From contig RYFE02000010.1 in assembly GCA_004138175.2 (NCBI GenBank), positions 103,264-167,263 on the forward strand: a stretch of 64,000 nt of DNA. Reading direction: 5' to 3'. The DNA is from Chloroflexales bacterium ZM16-3. GTDB lineage: Bacteria; Chloroflexota; Chloroflexia; Chloroflexales; Chloroflexaceae. Numbering within the stretch: position 1 is the first letter of the stretch; each line of letters starts with the position of its first letter. Below are positions 16,707 through 24,533 of this stretch, in pieces. The translations under genes were made by a program, and so were the position numbers. Under the pieces are notes generated by a model. That model was not told where the DNA came from. It saw only the letters and a list, made by a program, of their open reading frames with translations, and did no database searches.

Positions 16707-17480
16707 CTAATGCATAATGCGATACATATCAGCAACCTCAACGAGCCGCTGAAACCCGTTCCACATGACGGCCACGCCCGGCTCGCCATCGCCTTTGCGC
16801 CCGCGGATCAAGCGCTCGGCGGTCTCTAGTTGCACCTTCTCGATCTGACAGCCGCTTTTCAAGACCTTATGCCAGATCTCGCCCCCCCACCTGAGCGCAT
16901 ACTAGGACAGGCACTCCAGGGCCTCCCCCGTGGTGGTGATGGGCACCGTGGCCATCGCCGCCCACAGGTACCCCTCCGGGTCGTCGGCTTTGCGATCCTG
17001 GGCCGCCCGCACCAGCAGATCGACCCCGGCGGGGCGCTGCACCAGGAACAGCTCGTAGACATCGGCTTCGCGGTCGCCCACACTGATGAAGTGGGTGTCC
17101 GGGCAGACCGTCCGGGCCGTGATCACCGCCTCCAGACTGGTCAGCCACGTCTGGCTTTCTTTCTCGGTGACCGGGCGGGTCTTATGGTCTTGCTGGCGCG
17201 GTGCAGCGGGGTCACGCGCCCAGACCTGCTGCTGGAGCAGGCCCAGCGGGACGCGGTCGGGGCTGATCGCCAAGGTCGTGTGGGCCGGCACCCCCTGGTG
17301 GCGCGACGACGCGCGCGCCACCGGCCCCAACCCGGTGGTCGCCGGATACGTGGTCCAGTCGAGGACGCTGGTGTCCTGCACGGCCAGCACGACGGGCACG
17401 GCCTGCATGCGCCGCTGGGTGGCGGCGACGTGACTGGACAGGATCGCCTCGGCCCGAATGTCGTCATTGTCAAAGAGTGG
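16707..17480 (-). pseudogene. Decayed IS4-family (Tn5-like) transposase
   Basis: The minus strand encodes AEAILSSHVAATQRRM, VLAVQDTSVLDWT (first catalytic Asp region), a LGLLQQQVWARD stretch and SVGDREADVYELF (second Asp region), all typical of Tn5-like IS4 transposases. This part stops at a TAG at 16902. A separate C-terminal remnant in another frame (about 16707-16890) reads HKVLKSGCQIE..QLETAERL and WNGFQRLVEVADMY, matching the region after the catalytic Glu. About 100-200 codons between them, including the YREK core, are missing, and the N-terminus is replaced by intergenic repeat. It cannot be active. Confidence 0.8.
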
Positions 17481-17587
17481 AATCGCCACTCTCCCCTTGA
17501 GAAAGAGGGGTTTAGGGGGTGAGGGGGCGAGGTCGGCCAGAGAACCGCTTATTCGAAAAGTATTGCCCCTAACCCCCAACCCCATCC

Positions 17588-18349
17588 CTACTGCTGCGTC
17601 ATCTGCTTGATCAGCGTGCTGAAGTTTGAGAAGGGCAGTGCGCCACGGATCATCTGCCCGTTGATCATGAAGTTCGGCGTCGAGTTGACCCCCAGCTGCC
17701 CGGCGGACTCGGCCTCATCGAGTACAGCCTGCTGCGTATCAGGGTTGTCCAGGCAGCTGGTGAAGGCCGCCGTATCGAGCCCGATCCGCCCGGCCAGATC
17801 GATCATCACATCGTGGTCGCGCTTAGGCACCCCTCCCCACTCCTCCTGATGTGTCGCGAAGAGCATCTCATACATCGGCCAGAACATCTGCTGGTCTGCG
17901 GCGCATTGCCCAGCCATCGCGGCGATCATGGCCGAGGGGTGGATCTGGATCAGCGGGAAATCGCGGGCGATCAGCCGCACCACGCCTGTGTCCACATACT
18001 GCTGGATGAGCTGCGGCCTCGTCTCTTCGAAGAACTGCTGGCAGAAGGGGCACTCGAAGTCGGTGAACTCATAGATCGTCACCGGGGCGGAGGGGCTGCC
18101 CATGGCGCGCGGGTCATCGTCGGAGGTTTTGAGCACATCGACCTTGGCGGCGGACGTGGGCAGCGGCGGGGCGGTGGGCGTGGCCTCAGATGTGGGCAGC
18201 GGCGGCAGGGTCGGGCGCGCATCGAGGGCCACCGTCGTCTGGCGCTGCTCCAGGGCCGAGATAGTGGGCGCGGGAGGGGCGTAGGCACCGCAGCCAGCGA
18301 GGACGAGGACGAGGGCGGCAAGGGGCAGCAGAGCGCGTAGGTGTCGCAT
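17588..18349 (-). CDS. DsbA-like thioredoxin-fold lipoprotein
   Basis: 253 residues. The signal peptide ends in a lipobox LAGC (Cys20), so it is lipid-anchored outside the membrane. A Pro/Thr-rich linker runs to about residue 75. The thioredoxin-4/DsbA domain has the active site Cys100-Pro-Phe-Cys103 and the late cis-Pro loop NSTPNFMING. It should oxidise or shuffle disulfides in exported proteins. The domain is of the type found in Gram-positive BdbD and Chloroflexi DsbA-like proteins. It is downstream of the PucC gene on the same strand with a 97-base gap. Confidence 0.88.
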   Translation of the reverse strand: MRHLRALLPLAALVLVLAGCGAYAPPAPTISALEQRQTTVALDARPTLPPLPTSEATPTAPPLPTSAAKVDVLKTSDDDPRAMGSPSAPVTIYEFTDFECPFCQQFFEETRPQLIQQYVDTGVVRLIARDFPLIQIHPSAMIAAMAGQCAADQQMFWPMYEMLFATHQEEWGGVPKRDHDVMIDLAGRIGLDTAAFTSCLDNPDTQQAVLDEAESAGQLGVNSTPNFMINGQMIRGALPFSNFSTLIKQMTQQ

Positions 18350-18446
18350 GGTGGGATCCGTTCAGTATGTAGTTCGAGGGAGCCGCCGCAGCTGCGACGG
18401 CTCCCCTATTATACTCGTGCTGTATTGCTACAGAGACGTAGCGCTA

Positions 18447-19799
18447 CTACATATCGGCTGTAGCTGCCAGCGATGCCGCCGGCGTCGCACGCGAGCCCCC
18501 GCTCCGGGCGAAGCCCGGCACATCTGCCTTGAGCACCAGCGCCACGCAGGCCAGCATACCAACCGCCTCTAGGAAGAAGACGCTGGCGTAGGCCAGCGAG
18601 GCCGACCCGCTCGCCAGCAGCACTAGGTCGCGCACGGCCCCGCCGAGGAAGATCCCGACCCCACGGAAGACCAGCTGCGCCACCGACCAGAGCCCGAGGT
18701 AGGCTCCGGCGCGGCGATCCGAGGTCATCGCCATCAGCAGCGAGAGCGCGCCCACGGTGTAGATACCGTAGCCGAGGCCGAACAGCACCAGCACCGGGAT
18801 GAGCAACGACTGCATAGCAGTGATCGAGACGAAGGCCAGCAGGGCGAAGGGCACTGCGGTGAGGATCAGCCCGAGGATAGTCGTCCCGCCCTGCTCGTGG
18901 GCCATGCGCTTGCGCGTGATCACCACCGTGCTGATCAGGCTGACCAAGATCCCAAGGCCCCAGTAGGCATTGAAGCGGGTGGTCTCCCCAACATCCATGC
19001 CGAAGACATCGCCGCCGAAGGGCTCAAGGACGGCATCCTGGGCGAAGGCGCTGATCGCGCCGATCGACAGGAAGAGGAAGAACATGCGGGTGCGCCGGTC
19101 GGCCCACATCTCGCGCAGCAGCGTGGTGAAGGGCAGCTGCTCCTGCGGCTCATCGGCAGTGGTCGCCTGGCCAGGTCGCTCCTCGCCGAAGATCGAGAAG
19201 ACGAAGAAGACCGTCGCAATCGCCATGCCGGTCAACACCATCCGCCAGAAGGTGGCCGGGTCATAGGTCGGCATCATCCGCCCGTAGACGATGCCGGCGA
19301 TCGGGAAGCTCAGGATCAGAAAGATCTGCACAATGTTGAGGGCCATGCCCCGCTTGGCCGGGGGCGCGCTGTCGCGCACCAGGGCCAGGTAGGTGCTGCC
19401 CGAGATCAGCGTGCCCACACCATAGATCAGGAAGGCCATGGTGGCCAGCACCCAGCCGAGCAGCGATGTCGGGTTGGCGGCCAGCATCACGGTGACGATG
19501 GGCAGCAGCGGCAGCGAGATCACCATCGGCAGGCGGCCGAGCCAGATGTAGGGCAGCCGGCGCATGCCGAAGATCGGGTGGGTGTCCGAGCGGTAGCCAG
19601 CCCAGATGCTCAGCGGGGCGAGCAGGTAGCGCAGGGCAGAGAGCAGCGCCACCGGCGTCGCCCAGATGTTCAGGTCGCTGATCAACACGCGGTTGAGCAC
19701 GCCGGAAGTGAGCAGATCCACGAACGACGAGCCGATGTGGAAGGTGCCGATCTTCATCATGCGCAAGATGCTGAGGCGCTGAGCGGGTTGCTTGTCCAC
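18447..19799 (-). CDS. PucC/BCD-family major facilitator (bacteriochlorophyll delivery type)
   Basis: 450 residues with 12 predicted membrane helices and the BCD/PucC subgroup features: an N-terminal KIGTFHIGSSFVDLLTSGVLNRV, read as a short stretch with FHIG and LNRV, then RYLLAPLSIWAGYRSD and LPYIWLGRLP. PucC and its relatives help to assemble antenna complexes or move bacteriochlorophyll in phototrophs. The GTG start has an AGAAGGA site upstream; an internal ATG (MMKIG) is the alternative. The MerR-type regulator lies just upstream on the same strand with 58 bases between, so both may be one transcript. It implies a phototrophic lifestyle or ancestry, but substrate assignment is by family only. 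Confidence 0.82.
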   Translation of the reverse strand: MDKQPAQRLSILRMMKIGTFHIGSSFVDLLTSGVLNRVLISDLNIWATPVALLSALRYLLAPLSIWAGYRSDTHPIFGMRRLPYIWLGRLPMVISLPLLPIVTVMLAANPTSLLGWVLATMAFLIYGVGTLISGSTYLALVRDSAPPAKRGMALNIVQIFLILSFPIAGIVYGRMMPTYDPATFWRMVLTGMAIATVFFVFSIFGEERPGQATTADEPQEQLPFTTLLREMWADRRTRMFFLFLSIGAISAFAQDAVLEPFGGDVFGMDVGETTRFNAYWGLGILVSLISTVVITRKRMAHEQGGTTILGLILTAVPFALLAFVSITAMQSLLIPVLVLFGLGYGIYTVGALSLLMAMTSDRRAGAYLGLWSVAQLVFRGVGIFLGGAVRDLVLLASGSASLAYASVFFLEAVGMLACVALVLKADVPGFARSGGSRATPAASLAATADM

Positions 19800-19857
19800 T
19801 AAGTGATCCTTCTACGAAGCTGCATGTGATGCTGCGGCGAGACAGCACCGGTGCTAT

Positions 19858-20475
19858 TCAATCCTGGTAGCCTGCGGCCACCGCCAGGTGTACCTCATTC
19901 GCCACGCGGCTGATCCGCTTGATCAGGCGGGCGCTCGCCTCGGGGCGCAGGTGCGCCTCCTCGGGCATATCCATCGCCGCGTCCACCAGCGAGTCCCGAA
20001 AGAACAGCGCCGCCTCTAGGGCGGCCGTCAGCTCCATGCCGGTATGCCTTGCGTGGCGGGCGTAGTCGGTGCCGATCATGCGCGCCTCAACAAGCAGCCC
20101 CTCGTCATCGTGCGGGCTGTTGATATAGCGCAGCACCACGCCCATAAGTTGCTGGCCGATCCGGCGCCATGCGGCCCGCTCGTCCTCGGGCAGGCGGCTC
20201 ATCCACCCGGGGCGATCCTGCGCGTGGGAGATCCCGCCTCTGGTGACGGCCAGCGCCTTGTTGGCCCAGGTGCTGCCAATGGCCTGCCCGGCCAAGGGGT
20301 GACGCGCCGCCAGCCCATCAATATCGGCGCGCGCGAACCTGCGGTGGCCGCCGGGGGTAATATAGACAGGCACCGCGCCCGCGTCGGCCCAGCGGCGCAG
20401 GGTGGTGCTGTGGACGCCGAGCAGCTTGCTGGCCGCCGAGAGCGAGAGGTAGATCACCTCGTCTTGATCATTCAT
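19858..20475 (-). CDS. MerR-type HTH regulator with helical C-terminal domain
   Basis: 205 residues from the ATG at 20475. The N-terminal 55 residues are a MerR/excisionase winged helix (SASKLLGVHSTTLRRWADAG, then TPGGHRRFARADI). The C-terminal 130 residues are all-helical, with a charged four-helix-bundle look (AWRRIGQQLMGVVLRYI, ARHARHTGMELTAALEAAL), like the sensory helical domain fused to such HTHs in Chloroflexi. No Cys metal site is evident. Being directly before the PucC gene, it probably controls it. The upstream ribosome site is weak. Confidence 0.75.
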   Translation of the reverse strand: MNDQDEVIYLSLSAASKLLGVHSTTLRRWADAGAVPVYITPGGHRRFARADIDGLAARHPLAGQAIGSTWANKALAVTRGGISHAQDRPGWMSRLPEDERAAWRRIGQQLMGVVLRYINSPHDDEGLLVEARMIGTDYARHARHTGMELTAALEAALFFRDSLVDAAMDMPEEAHLRPEASARLIKRISRVANEVHLAVAAGYQD

Positions 20476-20546
20476 TGGCAAATCTATAGGAATCTCTCTT
20501 ATTTGTAGAAGAATTATAGGGAGCGCATGATGCGATGTCAATTGAC

Positions 20547-20723
20547 GCAGTACCGCAGAAGTCACGCTGTCACCCTGAATCGCCCGGCCGTAAACAGCCG
20601 GGCTGAGTCTACGAAGGCCGCTGAAGCGGCCTGTCCGAGGCCGCTTCAGCGGCCTTCGTAGACTCAGCCGGGGGCTTCAGCCCCGGCGAGCGTCGACGCA
20701 CCGCGTGACTTCTGCGGTATTGC
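20547..20723. mobile_element. MITE copy 2 (177 bp) with 8-bp target duplication and different cargo
   Basis: The ends GCAGTACCGCAGAAGTCACG and the complement CGTGACTTCTGCGGTATTGC match the other copies apart from one base in each arm pair. The interior is a different nested palindrome (GTCTACGAAGGCCGCTGAAG and its complement). It is flanked by perfect direct repeats CAATTGAC (20539-20546 and 20724-20731). Confidence 0.93.
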
Positions 20724-20744
20724 CAATTGACGTGCGGGCGGGCC

Positions 20745-20925
20745 AGGGCATGTGCAACGTCCCTGCACCCCCGGCTGGCGACTGGAAGTCGCGCCAACGG
20801 GGCGCTGCGCGCCGGGCGTCGGCCTGCGCCGACGCCGCACCCGCCCGCGTAGGCGGGCGGCCAGCCGCAGGCTCCCGTGGCGCGACTTCCAGTCGCCAGC
20901 GACTTTGCACATGCCTTGGCGGGTT
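20745..20925. repeat. Large imperfect palindrome
   Basis: GGCGACTGGAAGTCGCGCC (about 20774) pairs with CGCGACTTCCAGTCGCC (about 20881), and GGGCATGTGCAA (about 20748) pairs with TTTGCACATGCC (about 20904). Short GC hairpins lie between. There is no reading frame with support. Confidence 0.75.
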
Positions 20926-20999
20926 GCGCCGCCTCACTGGGCGCGCTATACTGGCCGTGCCTGCTCCGGGAACCCCGCCGCAGGCTGACACCCCGCTGA

Positions 21000-21260
21000 G
21001 TGACGGCTCCCAAGGCTAAAGCTCTTGGGCTTCAAGGGGATGCCGCCCCATCCCACACACCATAGCTGTCCATTGACAGAAAGGTTCCGACACAAGGAGG
21101 TGTTCATTGGTACGTCCTTCCAGCGGCTCACCTGACCTGCTCGAATGCCTTCTTTGTTGCATACGGCACCACAGAGGCGGCGTAGTTTTAAGCGTACCAA
21201 CCTGCCTGTATCGTTCTCGTACTCGCCTCCTTCGTGCGACTCTTCTTCCGTTTTTACATG
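21000..21260 (-). ncRNA. Probable orphan IS200/IS605- or HEARO-type non-coding RNA
   Basis: The minus-strand promoter at 21266-21271 leads into about 250 non-coding bases that look structured. TTGGTACG (about 21198) pairs with CGTACCAA (about 21110). The transcript ends in CCCAAGAGCTTTAGCCTTGGG (one base per pair shown in 21009-21029), the kind of AGCTTTAGC hairpin found at right ends of TnpB/IscB elements. No tnpA, tnpB or iscB frame is next to it. An 83-codon frame overlaps but resembles no protein. The same hairpin recurs at 21362-21382. The exact class is inference. Confidence 0.45.
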
Positions 21261-21265
21261 GCCGC

Positions 21266-21294
21266 ATTATACCAGAAAGCTCGTGCTGCTGTAA
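21266..21294 (-). promoter_or_regulatory. Extended -10 promoter of the orphan RNA
   Basis: On the minus strand TTACAG, 17 bases, then TATAAT preceded by TGG (extended -10, TGGTATAAT). The predicted start is near 21259. Confidence 0.6.
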
Positions 21295-21361
21295 TATGTT
21301 TACCGCATTAGGAAGCCGTATCGGAGGGCTAAAGCCGCTAAAGCGGGTGAAGCCCTTCTAT

Positions 21362-21382
21362 CCCAAGGCTAAAGCTCTTGGG
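21362..21382 (-). repeat. Second copy of the AGCTTTAGC end hairpin
   Basis: CCCAAGGCTAAAGCTCTTGG on the plus strand is identical to the stretch at 21009, in the same orientation. Together they bracket the orphan RNA. Confidence 0.8.
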
Positions 21383-21488
21383 CTTTACGGGCTAGGATCG
21401 TAAAAACCTACCCCGAAAGCTGGGGGGTGAGGGCTGTGCGGCGGCGGATTCGATCAAAGGGTCCCTCCCAACCCCCAACCCCCAACCC

Positions 21489-22337
21489 CTACGGAACGTA
21501 GCGAAAGATCAGGATGAACTGGTGAACCTGGTTCGACACGAAGGCGAAGGGGTAGCCGAAGGGGTAGAGGTTCTGGCTCTGGTCGTGCCAGATGCGGTAG
21601 CCTCGGTACTCCAGGCCGGGCAGCTCGCGCAGGGCGGCCACAATGTCGGCGTGGAGCATGTTGTGGTGCTCGGCGGTGGGCTGGAGATCCTTGGTGAAGA
21701 GCACCAGGTGGCCGCGCGGCCTGAGCAGCGTGATCGCCCCGCGCAACAACTCGCGCAGCGCGTCGAGGAACTCCCAGTAGCCCAGGTTGCCCAGGTCGTC
21801 GGGCGAGTCGGTGAAGGGGGTGGCCTCGCCCTGGCCGCGCTTCTTGCGCTCGCCGGTCTTGGCCTTGGCCAGCATCTGCGCGTAGGGCGGGTCGGTGAGG
21901 ATCAGGTCGAAGGGCCACGCCGTCACCTCGGGGATCGCCGCCAGATGCCGCGAGTCGCCCACCACATAGGGCTGCGGCGCAATATCAAGCGCGGCGCAGA
22001 CCTCGGCGTAGCAGGCGGCGTACTCGGGCGAGAGGTCGACTCCCACGCCGCTGCGGCCCTCCAGCGAGCAGGCGATCAGGCTGCCGCCCACGCCGGCGAA
22101 GGGGTCGAGCACGTGCCCGTCGGCCTTGGTGAAGAAGCGCAGCAGCTCGGCCATTAGCTGGGGTGGCTTGGGCGACGGGTGCAGGCGGCGCAGCTTATGG
22201 GCGTAGGCATCTGGCCCGCTGGTGGGGTAGCGCGTGCTGAGCACCGAGCGCAGGGCGTAGGTCCACTCGCGGCCGGTGAGGTCGTTCAGGCGGTTGCGCG
22301 GGTCCACCGCGCCGTTGGCGCTGTCATCATCTGCCAT
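21489..22337 (-). CDS. DNA methyltransferase (amino-type, DPPY), orphan
   Basis: 282 residues from the ATG at 22337; the longer frame runs into palindromic repeats. Motif I (VLDPFAGVGGS) precedes motif IV (LILTDPPYAQM), with SAM-binding DLSPEYA after motif I and a C-terminal WHDQSQNLYPFGYPFAFV. DPPY methyltransferases act on the exocyclic amine of adenine or cytosine. No restriction endonuclease is adjacent. The motif order resembles some N4/N6 DNA methylases and THUMP-like RNA methylases, so RNA is an alternative substrate. The recognition sequence is unknown. The gene ends beside CCCCTACGG repeat sequence. Confidence 0.72.
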   Translation of the reverse strand: MADDDSANGAVDPRNRLNDLTGREWTYALRSVLSTRYPTSGPDAYAHKLRRLHPSPKPPQLMAELLRFFTKADGHVLDPFAGVGGSLIACSLEGRSGVGVDLSPEYAACYAEVCAALDIAPQPYVVGDSRHLAAIPEVTAWPFDLILTDPPYAQMLAKAKTGERKKRGQGEATPFTDSPDDLGNLGYWEFLDALRELLRGAITLLRPRGHLVLFTKDLQPTAEHHNMLHADIVAALRELPGLEYRGYRIWHDQSQNLYPFGYPFAFVSNQVHQFILIFRYVP

Positions 22338-22351
22338 CTGCCGGTGGGGGT

Positions 22352-22420
22352 GTAGGGGAGGCTTCGCCTCCCCTACAGTATCTTTATTGGGGTTGGGCGG
22401 CGAAGCCGCCCAACCCCAAT
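22352..22420. repeat. Two adjacent perfect palindromes before the methyltransferase
   Basis: GTAGGGGAGGC-TTC-complement (22352-22376) and ATTGGGGTTGGGCGGC-GAA-complement (22386-22420). The second shares its GGCGGC-GAA-GCCGCC centre with 5662 and 43296. Confidence 0.85.
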
Positions 22421-22430
22421 AGAAGCAGGT

Positions 22431-22589
22431 CTGGGGCCGCGCCCCATACGCATCAACGTAAGCCCTGGCCAACTCGGAATTTCTTGTTGTTTTGGCCAAA
22501 ATGGCCAGCTTCGCTGGCCATTTTGGCCAAAACAACTCTGGTTTTAGGGCGGCAGCCCTAACGTTGATGTGCATGGGGCCGCGCCCCAG
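22431..22589. repeat. Composite palindromic element, copy A (159 bp)
   Basis: The outer arms CTGGGGCCGCGCCCCAT and their complement flank CATCAACGT/ACGTTGATG, then an inner TTGTTGTTTTGGCCA palindrome with a GCCAGC-TTC-GCTGGC centre. Copy B is at 43152-43289 in the same orientation with a shorter centre. No target duplication is evident. Confidence 0.8.
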
Positions 22590-22595
22590 CGTAGA

Positions 22596-23330
22596 TCACA
22601 TCCGGTACAGGACATCGGCGTGCGTGATGATGCCGAGGGGCGGCTGGGTGCGCTTGCCGTCGCGGGTGATGATCAGGCCATCGACGCCGGGGCGGCGCAG
22701 GGCGTCCACCACGGCGGCGTGGCTGGCGTCGGCGGCGAGCACCCCGAAGCGGCGGCGGGCCTGGGGCGGCAGAGCCTCGGCGACCGTCATGCCGTCGGCC
22801 TTTCCGCCCGGGATCATGTCAGCCACCACCAAGTCGCGCTCGGTGAGCAGGGCCACCACCGTGTTGTCGCGGAGCACCGGCAGGCGCCCGAAGCCCTCGC
22901 GCAGCATAATGTCGCGGGCCTCGCGCAGGGGCACGCCATCGGCCACGGTGCGTATGACGGTGCTCATCATCTGACCGGCGGTGTCGGCCTCCTGGCGGAT
23001 CAGCACGCCCAGGAACTCGATCACCTCTGCGGCGAGATCCGGGCTGGTCTGTAGTCCATAGGAGTGGGCCAGACAGTTGCGGATCTGGGCGTAGCCCTCC
23101 GCCCGGTCGAGCAGCTCCTCGCCGAGCGGCCCGCGCCGCCGCAGCCAGCTGGCGTAGCGCCCGATGCTGCCGCGCACCTGGCGGTAGCCCGCCTCGATGG
23201 CCTGGTACTCCAGGTACTCCTCAAGCAGCTTCAGACCCTGGTCCCCCGCCTCTGCCGGGTCGCCCCGCAGCAGGCCGCGCAGATGGGCCAGCCTGCGGGC
23301 GAAGCCGCCAGTGACAGAGTGGTCGTGCAT
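22596..23330 (-). CDS. HEPN-like domain fused to paired CBS domains
   Basis: 244 residues. The first 115 are helical and contain Arg84-Asn85-x3-His89 (QIRNCLAHSYG), the R-x4-H signature of HEPN domains, often an RNase active site. The next 125 residues are two CBS motifs (VIRTVADGVPLREARDIM, GFGRLPVLRDN, LLTERDLVVADM; then PGVDGLIITRDG, LGIITHADVL). CBS pairs bind adenosyl ligands such as ATP, AMP or SAM. The combination suggests a nucleotide-gated HEPN protein, possibly a toxin or stress RNase; this is inference. No antitoxin-like gene is adjacent. It is followed 14 bases later on its upstream side by carA. Confidence 0.7.
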   Translation of the reverse strand: MHDHSVTGGFARRLAHLRGLLRGDPAEAGDQGLKLLEEYLEYQAIEAGYRQVRGSIGRYASWLRRRGPLGEELLDRAEGYAQIRNCLAHSYGLQTSPDLAAEVIEFLGVLIRQEADTAGQMMSTVIRTVADGVPLREARDIMLREGFGRLPVLRDNTVVALLTERDLVVADMIPGGKADGMTVAEALPPQARRRFGVLAADASHAAVVDALRRPGVDGLIITRDGKRTQPPLGIITHADVLYRM

Positions 23331-23344
23331 TGTGCCTCAGTGCC

Positions 23345-24469
23345 TCAGCGCCTCAGTGATCCCATCAGCCCGGTGAACTCGTGGAATAGGTAGGTGGCGT
23401 CGTGGGGGCCGGGGCCAGCCTCGGGGTGGTACTGCACGCTAAAGCAGCCCAGCCCAGCGTGGCGCAGCCCTTCCACCGTCTGGTCATTCAGGTTGATGTG
23501 GGTGATCTCGACCTCGGCCGGCAGGCTGGCGGGGTCCACCGCGAAACCGTGGTTCTGCGAGGTGATCTCAACCTTGCCGCTGGGGATGTGGCGCACCGGG
23601 TGGTTGGCCCCGTGGTGGCCGAAGGGCAGCTTATAGGTGCTCCCGCCCAGGGCCAGGCCCATCAGCTGATGGCCCAGACAGATCCCGAAGACCGGCGTCT
23701 TGCCGAGCAGGCCGCGCAGCGTCTCCACGGCGTAGGCCGTCGCCGCCGGGTCGCCCGGCCCGTTCGAGTAGAACACGCCGTCCGGCTTGAGGGCCAGCGT
23801 CTCGGCGGCGCTGGTATGCCCCGGCACCACCGTCACCCTACAGCCGTGATCGACCAGGCGGCGCAGGATCGTCCGCTTCAGGCCGAAGTCGTAGGCCACC
23901 ACATGGTAGCGCGGCTCCTCGACGGTGTCGTAGGTATAGGTCGGGCTGAAGGGCGCGCTGCCCTCGGCCCAGCCGTAGGGCTCCTCACAGCTCACGGCGC
24001 GGGTCAGGTCGAGCCCCTCCATCGACGGCGCCGCGCTGGCCTTCGCCCGCAGCAGCTCGACCGCCTCGCCGGTGGTGGAGATGACCCCGCGCATCGCGCC
24101 AGCCGTGCGGATATGCCGAGTCAGCGCGCGCGTATCCACATCGCTGATCGCGACGATATTGTGCTCGCGCAGGAGCTGGGCCAGGCTGCCGCGCGACCGC
24201 CACGAGCTATAGTCCTCGCTGTACGAGCGCACAATAAAGCCCGCCACCTGCGGTCGAATCGACTCCGGGTCGAACTCATTCACCCCGGTGTTGCCGATAT
24301 GCGGCGCGGTCATCGTCACCAGCTGGCCGCAGTACGAGGGGTCGGTCAGAATCTCCTGGTAGCCGGTCATCCCGGTGTGGAAGACCACCTCGCCAATCCG
24401 CTCGCCAGCGGCGCCGAACGAGCGCCCCGGGAAGACCCGGCCATCCTCAAGCACAAGTACTGCGTCCAT
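23345..24469 (-). CDS. carA: Carbamoyl-phosphate synthase small subunit
   Basis: 374 residues, normal length. The N-terminal CPSase_sm domain ([13 protein letters not shown]) is followed by a class I glutamine amidotransferase domain with nucleophile Cys264 ([10 protein letters not shown]) and the His-x-Glu of [12 protein letters not shown]. It supplies ammonia from glutamine to CarB for arginine and pyrimidine synthesis; carB is not in the window. GGAGGATGA precedes the ATG and TACAAT (minus strand, 24502-24497) is a likely -10. It is divergent from the glycosyltransferase. Confidence 0.96.
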   Translation of the reverse strand: MDAVLVLEDGRVFPGRSFGAAGERIGEVVFHTGMTGYQEILTDPSYCGQLVTMTAPHIGNTGVNEFDPESIRPQVAGFIVRSYSEDYSSWRSRGSLAQLLREHNIVAISDVDTRALTRHIRTAGAMRGVISTTGEAVELLRAKASAAPSMEGLDLTRAVSCEEPYGWAEGSAPFSPTYTYDTVEEPRYHVVAYDFGLKRTILRRLVDHGCRVTVVPGHTSAAETLALKPDGVFYSNGPGDPAATAYAVETLRGLLGKTPVFGICLGHQLMGLALGGSTYKLPFGHHGANHPVRHIPSGKVEITSQNHGFAVDPASLPAEVEITHINLNDQTVEGLRHAGLGCFSVQYHPEAGPGPHDATYLFHEFTGLMGSLRR

Positions 24470-24497
24470 TCATCCTCCGTCAGATAATGCCGCCGTA

Positions 24498-24525
24498 TTG
24501 TAGCATGGAACAAACCGCCTATAAT
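24498..24525 (+). promoter_or_regulatory. Promoter of the glycosyltransferase gene, overlapping the carA promoter
   Basis: TTGTAG, 16 bases, TATAAT (24520-24525). Only 8 bases separate the -10 from the ATG at 24534, so the message would start at or beside the start codon. The plus-strand -35 overlaps the minus-strand TACAAT of carA. Confidence 0.6.
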
Positions 24526-24533
24526 TGTAGGCG

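Noticed and set aside
21016..21267. 83-codon minus-strand open frame in the orphan-RNA region
   Set aside because: No family resemblance, no ribosome site, and it overlaps structured non-coding sequence; an RNA explains the region better.
21489..22337. Restriction-modification system
   Set aside because: Only the methyltransferase is present; neighbours are a HEPN-CBS protein and repeats, with no endonuclease or specificity subunit.
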